A stretch of 64,000 bases of DNA from Kushneria avicenniae (GCF_900112585.1 NZ_FOLY01000001.1:372001-436000); one strand, 5' to 3'. Positions 20,943-29,939 are shown, counted from the stretch's first letter. The notes: generated from the letters alone by a model not told the origin. A program made the numbers and translations.

Positions 20943-21695
20943 TCAGATTGCGCGTGCCGCCGGGGTACGGGCAATCGCACAGGCCCCGACATGAACGGCG
21001 CCCGCCTCGCGGCAGGCCGTGGAGAGCGCTTCAAGCGTTGCGCCTGTGGTCATGACATCATCAAGCATCACGACCGAGTCAGGCAGCGCTGATGTCACGC
21101 GATAGACGTGACGAACGTTACGCTTTCGGGCCGCACGCGACAGCCCTCGCTGAGTCGGCGTCAGACGCAGCCGTGTCGCCCGATACAGGGGTACCTTCAG
21201 TGCACAGGCAATCTGTCTGCCCAGCCACAGGGTCTGATCGAATCCACGACTGCGCGCGCGACTGGTATGAAGGTCGGCCGTGACAATGGCCTGAATCTGA
21301 CCGGGCCGGGATACCAGCGCATGAAGCATGAGCTGAAAAAGAACATGACCGGCTCGACGATCGGCGCTGAACTTGAACCGCTGAATCAGCCGCGCGATCT
21401 CCCCTTCATAGAGAAAAGGCACCCGGCTGGCATCAAAATCCGGCCGCTTTTTCAGGCAGTGGCCGCAGGGCATGTCAGCGGGCACGGAGGTCGGCCGGGG
21501 CTCACTGCACAGCGGGCAGGCACTCTCGAGCCACGGCAGCGTTTCGAAACAGGTATCACACCAGGGTCTGTCGCCTGAAATGCCTGCCAGACAAAAATGG
21601 CAATGCCCGGGCATGGCCCGGACCAGCATGCGATTGAGTCTGTCGGTCAGACCCCGGCCTTTCGCCAGCAGGGGATACCCTGGTTTATTTTTCAT
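20943..21695 (-). CDS. comF: ComF family phosphoribosyltransferase-like protein
   Basis: Cytosolic ComF protein needed for natural transformation in several gammaproteobacteria (partner of PriA/DprA-type helicase steps). The 250 residues include an N-terminal zinc-binding module with four CxxC pairs (CHFC, CDTC, CPLC, CGHC) and a C-terminal phosphoribosyltransferase domain with the PRPP loop VVMLDDVMTTGATLEAL and SRARSRGFDQ. I chose the ATG at 21695 with AGGA upstream; the longer reading (to 21872) is AT-rich, unconserved and crosses a terminator. bioB does not follow as it does in many genomes; srkA does. Confidence 0.9.
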   Translation of the reverse strand: MKNKPGYPLLAKGRGLTDRLNRMLVRAMPGHCHFCLAGISGDRPWCDTCFETLPWLESACPLCSEPRPTSVPADMPCGHCLKKRPDFDASRVPFLYEGEIARLIQRFKFSADRRAGHVLFQLMLHALVSRPGQIQAIVTADLHTSRARSRGFDQTLWLGRQIACALKVPLYRATRLRLTPTQRGLSRAARKRNVRHVYRVTSALPDSVVMLDDVMTTGATLEALSTACREAGAVHVGACAIARTPAARAI

Positions 21696-21844
21696 GATAT
21701 TCCTTTCAACCGTATCAATAAGGTATCGGCTGACATCGTCGAGAGATTGACCTCCCCTCATCAATGAAACTGTCTGGAAATTGACCCGACCATCTTTTGA
21801 GTTCAAAGCTCGCCTTATCAGTATCTGCAAGGTGTACCAGACAA

Positions 21845-21870
21845 TAAAAAACCCGGCGTCATGGCCGGGC
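21845..21870 (-). terminator. Rho-independent terminator, minus strand
   Basis: CCCGGC-GTCATG-GCCGGG flanked by a 6-A run; read on the minus strand it is a stem followed by TTTTTT. It lies 90 bp downstream of the small repeat protein. Confidence 0.85.
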
Positions 21871-21960
21871 AAACAGGATCAACAGTGCTTCTTCAGAGAT
21901 AGGCTGTAATGGCCTGGTCCATGACAATCCGATCGTTGGCCTGCTCGAATCTGATCTGAT

Positions 21961-22335
21961 TCACTGGCTGAGCAGTACTGTACTGGTCAGCGCATTCGTC
22001 ATGGCTGGGCTATGACTGTGATACCCGAAATAGGATGCGTAAGCGGCATTTTCCCTGGCAACGCCTGAATGCGCCTGATGATTCAGAGGCTGATGGATGT
22101 TCTCGTATGTTTCAGCCATCGCCACGCTATGACCATTGGACACAGCAGGAAGCCCCTTCTCGGTGCGATGTGGCATGAAAGAGGTATCGAGGGGCTGGCT
22201 GTTATTGGCATAGGTTTGCGCCATGGCCGCGCTTTGGCCGTTTCCGATGGAGATACTCTGAGTTGAAGCCATGGCTGTGCCAGCAGTAGTGGCAATGACA
22301 AAAGCGGACACGATGGAAACCAGTGCAGTGCGCAT
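21961..22335 (-). CDS. Small exported protein with an internal repeat, unknown function
   Basis: A 124-residue protein with a clear signal peptide (MRTALVSIVSAFVIATTAGTAMA, predicted cut after AMA). The mature part contains two copies of a roughly 19-residue motif, NGQSAAMAQTYANNSQPLD (about 32-50) and NGHSVAMAETYENIHQPLN (about 67-85), followed by a His/Tyr/Ser-rich tail. There is no cysteine. AAGGAG stands 7 bp before the ATG at 22335. It forms a single-gene unit with its own terminator. I do not recognise the family; the motif resembles short repeats in small periplasmic stress proteins only in a general way. Confidence 0.7.
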   Translation of the reverse strand: MRTALVSIVSAFVIATTAGTAMASTQSISIGNGQSAAMAQTYANNSQPLDTSFMPHRTEKGLPAVSNGHSVAMAETYENIHQPLNHQAHSGVARENAAYASYFGYHSHSPAMTNALTSTVLLSQ

Positions 22336-22964
22336 AATAAACTCCTTTATATCTTCCGAATAAAAGAAAAACGGAGCCACTCGCTGTATCACAGCGGAAT
22401 ATTTCGTCTTTCTCTCGATGTGGGAATCATTATGCGACTTAAGTCTGCCACCATAAATGCACGCAATGACAAAAGTCTGTTGCTAAAAAAACAACAATGA
22501 GGCGACTGTCTCAGAAATTACGCAAGCTTCAATAGGGGGTCATAGAAAGCCGTTTCACTACGCCAGCTCACCACGAATATTCGCAGGAGATCAAACACCG
22601 CCGATCCGAAGTGCATTCAACGAGAACACTAGAATTTAAAAATACAAACCCAGATACATACAATCCTGAGCCTGCTGCTTCATGGATAGTCAGTAATATT
22701 AATGAAGCAATGAGAGAATAGCTTGAGGGGATGAACGGGGTGTGATCAATCGCAGTGAAGAGGCGATGGGGTCATGATCATGATTCAATGCGCTCGGTAC
22801 ATCGTTAAAAAACGCAAACCATTGAACTGACACGGTGCGAAGGCGAGAACAATTCCTTTTGTTAAAAACAATGTCTTGCGCACATCAAAAATATTGAAGG
22901 CATACATTCAGGTCGTCTAGATGCTGGAAACAGCCTACCAAGCCAATAAGCGGCGAAGTGATAT
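22336..22964. other. AT-rich intergenic stretch of 629 bp
   Basis: Clearly lower G+C than the flanking core genes. The left part should hold the promoter of the small repeat protein. No convincing gene is present. An open frame without an ATG runs from a GTG at 22611 to a stop at 22721 (plus strand) and encodes a 36-residue peptide ending NINEAMRE; it has no ribosome-binding site and may be a gene remnant. No tRNA or insertion-sequence ends were recognised. Confidence 0.5.
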
Positions 22965-23825
22965 CTAAACATGTTGCATCACCGGGACGTCGACGTCGAT
23001 TTGGTAGATTCTGCCCAGACGCTTATGTGTCAGCACCTCTCTGAATTTACCGTAGAAGGTAGTGCAAAAGAGCGTGTTGCCACCTTCCCCTCCCAACGTA
23101 CAGGAAATTGAACACCCTCCGAATATCAGTTTGTCTGAAAAATTTCCTGATCTCGTTATACGGATAAACTCTCCGGTATTGAAACAGGCCACCCAGATTC
23201 CATCTTCAGCATCGATACAAATGCCATCGGGTTTTCGATGCCCTAGGTCGGCATAAACACGGCGATCAGCAAGCTCACCCCCGGCATTGCGGGTAAAAGC
23301 CGTCAAACGGCAGGCCAGGGTTTCTGCGACAATCAGTGTGCTGCCATCTTGCGTCAAGACGGCCCCATTGGGAAAATGCAGATCATCCGCAGCTACTCGG
23401 ATGGCACCGTCAGGCGCGACAACATGCATTTGCGCTGGAACGGCAGGAGCGCCTTTCATGAGGTCGGATCCAAAGTTACCGACATAAGTTCGGCCTGAAT
23501 CGTCTATAACAAAATCGTTGACATCTCCAGTGGCAAAATCTTGCAGATCAGCATGAACGACCAGCTGTCCATTAACGTTTTTCATCAATTTCCGATTTTC
23601 CGAAGAAGCAACCAGAAGCGTGCCATCCGGGAAAAAACCAATACCAGATGGCCGCCCCGGCATGTCGTGAACCAGAGCACGATCACCCTTGCGATCAAAG
23701 GTATAAAGCTTTCTATCAAAAACATCGGAAATCCAAAGCCTGTTGCCCTGCCAGCGCGGCGCCTCAGGAAAGACAAGATCATCTGCAAATAAAGAAGTCG
23801 AGTGAACGTTCAAATTCATTCCCAA
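22965..23825 (-). CDS. SMP-30/gluconolactonase/LRE-like beta-propeller protein
   Basis: A 286-residue protein of the six-bladed SMP-30 lactonase family, expected to hydrolyse a sugar lactone with a divalent metal. Family positions that bind the metal are recognisable: Glu in FPEAPRW (about 20), Asn in HFPNGAVL (about 152) and Asp in KPDGICIDAEDGIW (about 201). No signal peptide, so cytosolic. Base composition is noticeably more AT-rich than the operons on either side, which suggests later acquisition. A second start two codons in (MNLNV) is equally possible. It stands alone. Confidence 0.8.
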   Translation of the reverse strand: MGMNLNVHSTSLFADDLVFPEAPRWQGNRLWISDVFDRKLYTFDRKGDRALVHDMPGRPSGIGFFPDGTLLVASSENRKLMKNVNGQLVVHADLQDFATGDVNDFVIDDSGRTYVGNFGSDLMKGAPAVPAQMHVVAPDGAIRVAADDLHFPNGAVLTQDGSTLIVAETLACRLTAFTRNAGGELADRRVYADLGHRKPDGICIDAEDGIWVACFNTGEFIRITRSGNFSDKLIFGGCSISCTLGGEGGNTLFCTTFYGKFREVLTHKRLGRIYQIDVDVPVMQHV

Positions 23826-23840
23826 CCTTTTACATATTAT

Positions 23841-23960
23841 TTAATGAATCAGTGCCCACTCATGAAAGCGCACAGCAGTAATGACTTTGATGCGTTCATT
23901 GCAGAGGATGCTGTTGGCCCGGACCTCACCCGAAGCGTATTCGGTGTCAAGTTGACTCAT
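23841..23960 (-). CDS. Possible small ORF upstream of the SMP-30 gene
   Basis: A 39-codon reading frame (MSQLDTEYASGEVRANSILC...) ending 15 bp before the SMP-30 start on the same strand. Its codon use looks coding-like and the spacing would allow coupling, but the ribosome-binding site is weak and I recognise no family. It could equally be the 3' remnant of a larger lost gene. Confidence 0.25.
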   Translation of the reverse strand: MSQLDTEYASGEVRANSILCNERIKVITAVRFHEWALIH

Positions 23961-24023
23961 CAATCAACTAGGATCATCAGGTACAGGCAAGACCTGTAAA
24001 GACGCCAGGCAGAGTTGTTGTTT

Positions 24024-24668
24024 TCATAGTGTGTTGAACTTTCCAAACCGATAAGCCCAATCAGGCCCATCCTCGGTGCCGTAGGCAAGCTGGGCCGTTA
24101 GCAGCGCGAATGGTTCAATGTATCGTGCGATTGCCAGCGGTCCCGCATTAACGGGAGAAAATCCGATAGTGGTTAAAAGTTCTGCCGCGGCGCGTCCGGC
24201 ATCAGCATCATCCGAACAATAAACGCAGCTTGCCTTTCCGGGGTGTTGACGCGCGTCGAACACTTCGGCAAATACCTCGCTCGGCGTGCTCTGAAAGGCC
24301 GCTGCGACCTTCGCGCCGGGCAGTTTTCTGGCAATCTGCTCGGCACCGGAGTCAGTATGCCCAACAACGAGTTTTGAATCCGTCTCATCAAGCGGTACAC
24401 AGCAGGTCACAACTGTCTTGCCGACCAGACTGCCCGCCTGCGACAGCACATCGTCAAGGCGTGACCAGTGCACCGCCAGCAGAATCACATCCGCCCTCGC
24501 GGCTTCCGCAGGTGTCCCGCTTGCAGCCGTTTGGCCGGCACGCCGAGCGAGGTCATCCAGTTTCGACTGGCGCCGCGAATAGCTGAAAATCACTTCATGG
24601 CCGGCCTGCGCGAACAGTACACCAAGCTTGCCGCCCATAAGCCCCGATCCCAGTATCCCGATTTTCAT
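24024..24668 (-). CDS. NADPH-dependent F420 reductase-like oxidoreductase
   Basis: A 214-residue Rossmann protein of the F420-reductase/NADP-oxidoreductase family. The dinucleotide loop MKIGILGSGLMGGKLG starts at residue 1, RR (about 32-33) could hold the NADP 2'-phosphate, and DVILLAVHW and the C-terminal RYIEPF region are typical. In bacteria without F420 such proteins are NADP-linked reductases of unknown substrate. Last gene of a probable minus-strand run after the MFS gene, 57 bp apart. Confidence 0.75.
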   Translation of the reverse strand: MKIGILGSGLMGGKLGVLFAQAGHEVIFSYSRRQSKLDDLARRAGQTAASGTPAEAARADVILLAVHWSRLDDVLSQAGSLVGKTVVTCCVPLDETDSKLVVGHTDSGAEQIARKLPGAKVAAAFQSTPSEVFAEVFDARQHPGKASCVYCSDDADAGRAAAELLTTIGFSPVNAGPLAIARYIEPFALLTAQLAYGTEDGPDWAYRFGKFNTL

Positions 24669-24725
24669 GCTCTTCTCCCTGTAAAGGTGACAACTGCTGC
24701 CATCATGGTCGCTGCCGCGAGCGAT

Positions 24726-25925
24726 TTACCGTGTGTCGGCGGAGGTGACGGGATTGCGTGCTGCAATCAGAGTAACGACGCAGGCAATAATGGCCAATAT
24801 CCAGTAACCGCTCAGCACCTGAGGCAGACTGGCAAATCGAGCAAACTGACCGGCGATCAGCGAAGGTATCGCGGCACCGGAGTAGCAGGTAGTGAAAATG
24901 ACCGCGAAGACACCAGCCCGCTCGTTTGGCCCGGCATTGGCCAGAAGCCCTCGAATGCTGCCTGACAGGACAGCCCCCTGAGCGATACCGGCGCAGGCAC
25001 TGGCCAGAAGGAAAGGCACTACAGCTTCAGCCATCAGCGACGCCAATAGCCCCCCGACGCACAATGCAAAGAATATGCTGCCAAGACGCTGCGCCCCAGC
25101 AGGCGAAAGCCTGGTCGTTAATGGTCCACCGAGAACACTGGGTGCCATATAGGAAGAAAAGACAATGGCGGCAATCAGGGCATTGGTAGAGCCAAGCTTG
25201 TCTGCTGCCAGAGAGGGACCAAAGGCCTGGAAAAAGCCCCCCAGCGCCCAGGTCGCCACAAAAATACAGCTTGCAACGGGAAACAGCTTCCAGCTCATGG
25301 TCGGCATGGAAAAGCGCGGTTTGAGGGAGGCCAGTGCCCCGGCATGTCGTGGAGAAGTCTCACGACTCAACAGGAGCAATACAGCACATCCCGCCAGACC
25401 AATAAAAATGGGCAGATAGGGAATCACCGTTCGCAACGGCGCATATTCAGTCAACGCGCCGGAGGTAATGGCCCCGATGGTCAGACCGACCATCGTGCCG
25501 GTACTTGTCACTGCCGGCGCAAGCCAGGCCGGTTTCAAGGGGGCATTGTCCGTCACATAGGCTGCCGCTGCACTGGAGGCCAACCCACAGGAAAGTCCCT
25601 GTAAAATGCGCCCGATGATCAGCGACACCACGCCCGAAACGTTCATGAATACCACGCAGGCGAGCATGCCGAGCACGACAGACAACAATACAACCGGACG
25701 TCGTCCGACATGATTGGACAGACGGCCCAGGATCAATAGCGCCGTAATCGCACTGATGAAATAAAACACTGCCGTCAATGACAGCTCAAAATAGGTGAGA
25801 TTTTCAGCAGCACGATAAATGGCGTAAAGCGGTATGGGGGTCGCCGAGGCGGCAAAGACCGCAATAAGCGACAGTGATGCCGCCCAGAATCCCAACCTGT
25901 CAGGCTGTGTATGGGCAGATGACAT
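24726..25925 (-). CDS. MFS transporter, drug/metabolite exporter type
   Basis: A 399-residue protein with about 12 hydrophobic helices. The loop after helix 2 carries LGRLSNHVGRRPVVLLS, the MFS motif A (GxLxDRxGRR type). The length and absence of a large central loop fit the 12-TM exporter branch rather than sugar/proton symporters. It lies between the F420-reductase-like gene and the RibD-like gene on the same strand, a common context for efflux of a reactive metabolite. Substrate cannot be told from sequence. Confidence 0.8.
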   Translation of the reverse strand: MSSAHTQPDRLGFWAASLSLIAVFAASATPIPLYAIYRAAENLTYFELSLTAVFYFISAITALLILGRLSNHVGRRPVVLLSVVLGMLACVVFMNVSGVVSLIIGRILQGLSCGLASSAAAAYVTDNAPLKPAWLAPAVTSTGTMVGLTIGAITSGALTEYAPLRTVIPYLPIFIGLAGCAVLLLLSRETSPRHAGALASLKPRFSMPTMSWKLFPVASCIFVATWALGGFFQAFGPSLAADKLGSTNALIAAIVFSSYMAPSVLGGPLTTRLSPAGAQRLGSIFFALCVGGLLASLMAEAVVPFLLASACAGIAQGAVLSGSIRGLLANAGPNERAGVFAVIFTTCYSGAAIPSLIAGQFARFASLPQVLSGYWILAIIACVVTLIAARNPVTSADTR

Positions 25926-25958
25926 GATTATCCTCGGGCGAATGTTTTATTGGAGGTC

Positions 25959-26000
25959 AAAAAAGCCCGCCATATGAACACTCATATGACGGTCGGGCGG
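25959..26000 (-). terminator. Imperfect hairpin terminator, minus strand
   Basis: CATATG arms around AACACT, extended by GC-rich pairs with one or two mismatches, followed on the minus strand by GGGCTTTTTT. It sits after the RibD-like gene and before the MFS gene, so the two are probably separate transcripts or attenuated. Confidence 0.6.
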
Positions 26001-26073
26001 CACACGGATCAGAATGGCCCATATTATTGGTTCAGACAGTTACCGCACGCATCTTCATGGCGGGGACAGGTAA

Positions 26074-26805
26074 TCAGGCCTTTGCTTCTGCATGTTTGTT
26101 CACACAGTAGCGAAGCCACACTACGCCCTGATCCAGAACTTCATGAGAAGCCAGCGTCAGTGCTGCAAGCGCATGTGGAAACCGGGCAACCTCTCCACGG
26201 TGATTATAGATCGAAGGGATGTCTGCCAGACCATCAATGACCGGGAATACAAGCGTACTGACTTCATCAATCGCCTTTGCTGCCAGAAAGGCACCATTGA
26301 GGATACCGCCACCTTCCAGCAGAAGCCTTGACACGCCGAAGTCATCGCCAAGACTGTCAAGCGCTGCGTCAATGTCCCTGCCATCCGGCCCTGCAAACGT
26401 GTATGACACACCGACACGACGCAGGCGATCCAGATAGGCATCATCAACGCTGGTGGACAACACGATCAGCAGATGGTCTTCATCAAGATAGGGCGAATCG
26501 TATTCATGGCGTCCGCTCGGATCCATGATGATCGCCAACCCGCGGTCACGGCGATCCCCATGAAAAACGACGCGCTCCGATGCCGATGAAGCGGGCGTTT
26601 CAATGGAGGGCTCTCGCTCTGGAAAAAAGCCCTTCATCGTTTTTCGCCCCACCATCCAGGCATCGCCCTCAAGGCGACTGGCGGCCGTCTCATAAAGGCG
26701 CTCGATGAAGCCGACCTGCCGCTCACCGGTGCCGGTATCCCATCGCTGTGGCAACAACCTGCCATCCAGCGACATGATCATGTGTGAAATGACCGTGGGT
26801 CGCAT
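26074..26805 (-). CDS. RibD C-terminal/dihydrofolate reductase family protein
   Basis: A 243-residue reductase of the RibD_C fold, which uses NADPH on pyrimidine-like or other carbonyl substrates. Visible are the N-terminal HMIMSLDGRLLP strand-loop, the segment SRLLLEGGGILNGAFLAAKAIDE (the family GGxxLxxxLLxxxLVDE motif) and the C-terminal strand WLRYCVNK. No deaminase domain is present, so it is not the riboflavin enzyme. The ATG at 26805 has AGGAG upstream; a longer reading adds 15 residues. Confidence 0.78.
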   Translation of the reverse strand: MRPTVISHMIMSLDGRLLPQRWDTGTGERQVGFIERLYETAASRLEGDAWMVGRKTMKGFFPEREPSIETPASSASERVVFHGDRRDRGLAIIMDPSGRHEYDSPYLDEDHLLIVLSTSVDDAYLDRLRRVGVSYTFAGPDGRDIDAALDSLGDDFGVSRLLLEGGGILNGAFLAAKAIDEVSTLVFPVIDGLADIPSIYNHRGEVARFPHALAALTLASHEVLDQGVVWLRYCVNKHAEAKA

Positions 26806-26847
26806 ATCCTTTTTCTCCTGGATCTCGCCCGGACCAGAGCCGGCACA

Positions 26848-26889
26848 CAAAAAATCAGGAGCAGTGAAGACCGAAAGTCACACTGCTCC
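26848..26889 (-). terminator. Rho-independent terminator after the cytosolic cupin
   Basis: GGAGCAGTG / CACTGCTCC perfect 9-bp stem; on the minus strand it is followed by TGATTTTTTG. It lies 25 bp past the cupin stop. Confidence 0.85.
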
Positions 26890-26914
26890 CGACTGACAGC
26901 CTGTCAGCGAGACG

Positions 26915-27316
26915 TTATGCCTTGCCTTCGTATTGATCGTCCCTGACCTTTTCCAGCCAGGTGACCGGGCTGCCATCGATGGATTCCTGAATGGCAATGT
27001 GGGTCATCGCCACGTCAGGTGATGCGCCATGCCAGTGTTTTTCTCCGGCCGGAAACCAGACAACATCGCCGGGCCGAATCTCTTCGATGGGTCCGCCTTC
27101 GCGCTGAACGCGACCAAATCCGGCTGTTACGATCAGGGTTTGTCCGGCAGGATGTGTGTGCCAGGCCGTACGGGCACCGGGTTCAAAGGTCACGGCAGCA
27201 CCGCTGGTACGCCCCGGCTCTTCAGCGGTGAAAAGAGGATCGATGCGAACGGTTCCCGTAAAGTAGTCTTCCGGTCCCGGTACGGATGACTGAGTGCCGA
27301 TGCGATTGATTTGCAT
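26915..27316 (-). CDS. Cupin protein resembling (R)-selective cupin hydroxynitrile lyases
   Basis: A 133-residue single-domain cupin. From memory its sequence closely follows Granulicella-type cupin hydroxynitrile lyases: MQINRIG start, [11 protein letters not shown], metal site HTHPAGQ (His, His, Gln), KHWHGA and THIAIQE. The presumed Mn/Fe ligands and second-shell histidines are intact. The natural role of this subfamily is unknown; cyanohydrin cleavage may be a side activity. GGAGG precedes the ATG at 27316. It is divergent from a LysR gene, the usual layout for regulator and target, and has an exported paralogue at 28591. Confidence 0.8.
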   Translation of the reverse strand: MQINRIGTQSSVPGPEDYFTGTVRIDPLFTAEEPGRTSGAAVTFEPGARTAWHTHPAGQTLIVTAGFGRVQREGGPIEEIRPGDVVWFPAGEKHWHGASPDVAMTHIAIQESIDGSPVTWLEKVRDDQYEGKA

Positions 27317-27432
27317 AACGTCCTCCAGAAAAAATGCAGTTGCCATCCAAAGTGATAGCATCCTTAGGTTAGCAGCAAGATCGGAATTGATAAGAAAACT
27401 GTTCAGGCAGCACCTATGAAGGGAACTCATGA

Positions 27433-28323
27433 ATGCTAAGAGAGAACATGACCGGACTGGTCGCCTTCGCCACCATCGCCAGGGCAGGAACCTTTACCAG
27501 AGCCGCAGCGCAGCTGGGTGTCTCACAGTCAGCCCTTAGCCATACCGTACGAGACCTCGAAGAACGCCTGGGTATCAAGGTATTGGCGCGCACAACCCGC
27601 AAGGTGGCTCCGACCGTTGAAGGGCAGCGTCTTCTGGATCGCGTCGTCCCCATGCTGGACGAAATCGAGAACGAGCTCTGGTCGGTCATCGATACGCGGG
27701 AAAAACCGATGGGCAATTTCCGTATTACGACTACCGACTATGCCGCTGATATGCTGCTCTGGCCGAAGCTCCGCCCGGTACTTCAAAAATACCCGGATAT
27801 CCACGTCGAGCTGGTCACGGATTATCAATTGACGGATATCGTTGAGTCGCAGTTTGATGCCGGTGTCAGACTTGGCGAGCAAGTCAGTGAAGGCATGATC
27901 GCGGTTCGCATCGGCCCCGATTTCGCAATGCGTGCCGTCGGCTCACCCGGCTATTTTGCTGCCAATGGGAAACCCGCCACCCCTCAGGAGCTGACGCAGC
28001 ACCGGTGCATCAACCTCCGATTGCCGACGCATGGCGGGCTTTATGCGTGGGAATTCGAAAAGGATGGCAGAGAGGTCCGGGTCAAGGTACAGGGGCAATT
28101 AACCTTCAATACGATCGAGCCCGTTCTCAAGGCCGCCATTGATGGCTATGGCATCGGTTATGTGCCGGATGGTCTGGCGGCTCCCGCGATTGCTTCCGGA
28201 GAACTCGAGGCTGTTCTTGAAGAGTGGTCACCGCCCTTTACAGGTTATTTCCTCTACTATCCGCATCGTCGGCAGTCCTCCCCTGCCTTCTCGATTCTCG
28301 TTGATGCCCTGAGTCATGCCTGA
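27433..28323 (+). CDS. LysR family transcriptional regulator
   Basis: A 296-residue LysR protein. The winged HTH (about 1-65) reads [38 protein letters not shown], and a type 2 periplasmic-binding-like effector domain follows. It belongs to the CrgA/AaeR-like branch by its [11 protein letters not shown] and YAADMLLWP segments. It is transcribed away from the cupin (117-bp gap) and towards the exported cupin, so both cupins are candidate targets. Either the ATG at 27433 or that at 27448 could be the start. Confidence 0.88.
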   Translation: MLRENMTGLVAFATIARAGTFTRAAAQLGVSQSALSHTVRDLEERLGIKVLARTTRKVAPTVEGQRLLDRVVPMLDEIENELWSVIDTREKPMGNFRITTTDYAADMLLWPKLRPVLQKYPDIHVELVTDYQLTDIVESQFDAGVRLGEQVSEGMIAVRIGPDFAMRAVGSPGYFAANGKPATPQELTQHRCINLRLPTHGGLYAWEFEKDGREVRVKVQGQLTFNTIEPVLKAAIDGYGIGYVPDGLAAPAIASGELEAVLEEWSPPFTGYFLYYPHRRQSSPAFSILVDALSHA

Positions 28324-28590
28324 CCAGTCGACTCGCCACCTGCTCAGGGCATGACGTTCCTGCAAGGCTTCAACATCGCAGCACATACCTGTTCTGCCAG
28401 CCCATGTTGAAATATAACTTAATACTTAAATTTCATGAGCTTGCCTCATGTGTGTTTTCAGCTCGTTGAAATGGTGTTGAGGGAAAAGCTGTGCAAGGGT
28501 TGATAAACGAGTCTGTCTCCCAGACTCGCTTTTTGCATACCTCATGACCCATAAAGCCAGCAAATTACGGATAAACAAGAGGCTGACACA

Positions 28591-29055
28591 ATGAAAGCAA
28601 GGAATCTTATCGCAGCAGCAGGCCTGACAATGGTGGCAGGCATGGCGCATGCTGAAAGCACACAAATCACCTCGACTCAGGATCGCGATACTGTGGTTGG
28701 CAGCAGCGATCTATTTGTCGGCAACGCCCTGATCAATCCGCTGTTTGACAGCAACGATGTCCGCCATACCACAGGTGGTGAAGTGACCTTCGCGCCGGGT
28801 GCCCGCTCCAACTGGCACACCCACCCTGCCGGTCAGACGCTGGTCGTCACGGATGGTGTCGGCTGGATACAGGAAGAAGGCGGTGAGAAGCACGTCATCA
28901 AGGCCGGCGACGTTATCTGGACGCCACCGGGCGTCAAGCACTGGCATGGCGCCTCCGACACCCACTCCATGACGCATATTGCCATTCAGGACAAGGCTGA
29001 CGGCAGTGCTGTTGAATGGATGGAGCCTGTCAGCGACGAACAGTACGACGACTGA
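28591..29055 (+). CDS. Exported cupin, paralogue of the cytosolic hydroxynitrile-lyase-like cupin
   Basis: A 154-residue protein: signal peptide MKARNLIAAAGLTMVAGMAHA (cut after AHA) followed by a cupin domain with the same core as the gene at 26915, HTHPAGQ, KHWHGA and THIAIQD. The metal ligands are therefore conserved in a periplasmic copy, which would have to acquire metal after export. It is followed after 86 bp by a CMD-domain lipoprotein, and the two probably share a transcript. Cytosolic cupin and CMD proteins often co-occur; here the pair is extracytoplasmic. Confidence 0.82.
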   Translation: MKARNLIAAAGLTMVAGMAHAESTQITSTQDRDTVVGSSDLFVGNALINPLFDSNDVRHTTGGEVTFAPGARSNWHTHPAGQTLVVTDGVGWIQEEGGEKHVIKAGDVIWTPPGVKHWHGASDTHSMTHIAIQDKADGSAVEWMEPVSDEQYDD

Positions 29056-29141
29056 TCGAAACGTTGTGACTTGCGACACCTCGTGCTGAATCAGCAGGTG
29101 TCGCCTTTTCGAGTCTGCTGACTGCCAAGAGGAATGAAGAC

Positions 29142-29939
29142 ATGCGTCCCGTGTATCTGTGGTTTGTTCCACTACTGGGTATTCTGACGGCCTGTAGTCA
29201 GATGCCTGAATCCCGATCTCCCAGAGATTTCTCTCCTGCGCCCAGCGAGTCAGAAATGAATCGCGTGTCACCGGCCTTTGCTCACTACACCAATGACATG
29301 GTCATCGGTGATCTGTGGCATCGTGCCGGTCTGAGCGCCAGGGATCGCAGTATGGTCACCCTGTCAGCGCTGATCACTCAGCAGCAGGTTGCCGAACTGC
29401 CCTACCATTTCAACCTGGCTCTGGATAACGGTGTGACGCCCAATGAACTGTCCGAGATGATCACTCATCTTGCGTTCTATACAGGCTGGGGCAATGCCAC
29501 CGCAGCCGTTGCGATCCTGAGTGATGTCTTCGAGGCTCGCGGGATCGATAACTCGTCATCGCCCGCCATACCGGAGCAGCGGCTACCGTTGGATGAAGAA
29601 GCAGAAGCAAACCGTCAGAAGCTGGTCGACGAGCGCTTTGGCAATGTGTCGCCGGGCGTGGTCAACTACACCACTGATGCACTTTTTCTGGATCTATGGC
29701 TGCGTCCGGGGCTCGCTGCGCGGGATCGCAGCCTGATCACGGTCAGCGCCCTGGTGGCCGCCGGTCAGCCCGAACAGGTGACCTTCCACCTCAACCGGGC
29801 CATGGACAACGGACTATCGAAAGAAGCGGCTTCCGAGACGCTGACACAGCTGGCGTTCTACGCAGGTTGGCCCAGAGTCTTTTCTGCCATGCCGGTCTTC
29901 AAATCCGTGTTTGAATCCCGCGGCGTGCTCGAACAATAA
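29142..29939 (+). CDS. Lipoprotein with two carboxymuconolactone-decarboxylase domains
   Basis: A 265-residue protein starting with a lipoprotein signal peptide (lipobox LTAC, Cys at about residue 18). Two CMD domains follow in tandem: about 40-130 (RDRSMVTLSALITQQQ, LPYHFNLALDNG, ITHLAFYTGW) and about 165-260 (RDRSLITVSALVAAGQ, VTFHLNRAMDNG, LTQLAFYAGW). Neither has the CxxC of AhpD peroxidases; the histidine of the gamma-CMD type is kept in both. It is anchored in the envelope next to the exported cupin. The substrate is unknown; a periplasmic lactone or quinone-type compound is only a guess. Confidence 0.85.
   Translation: MRPVYLWFVPLLGILTACSQMPESRSPRDFSPAPSESEMNRVSPAFAHYTNDMVIGDLWHRAGLSARDRSMVTLSALITQQQVAELPYHFNLALDNGVTPNELSEMITHLAFYTGWGNATAAVAILSDVFEARGIDNSSSPAIPEQRLPLDEEAEANRQKLVDERFGNVSPGVVNYTTDALFLDLWLRPGLAARDRSLITVSALVAAGQPEQVTFHLNRAMDNGLSKEAASETLTQLAFYAGWPRVFSAMPVFKSVFESRGVLEQ

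Noticed and set aside
21696-21872. 59-residue N-terminal extension of ComF
   Set aside because: AT-rich, not conserved, and it would begin beyond the terminator of another gene.
22611-22721. 36-codon plus-strand frame in the AT-rich gap
   Set aside because: GTG start without ribosome-binding site; kept only as a possible remnant.
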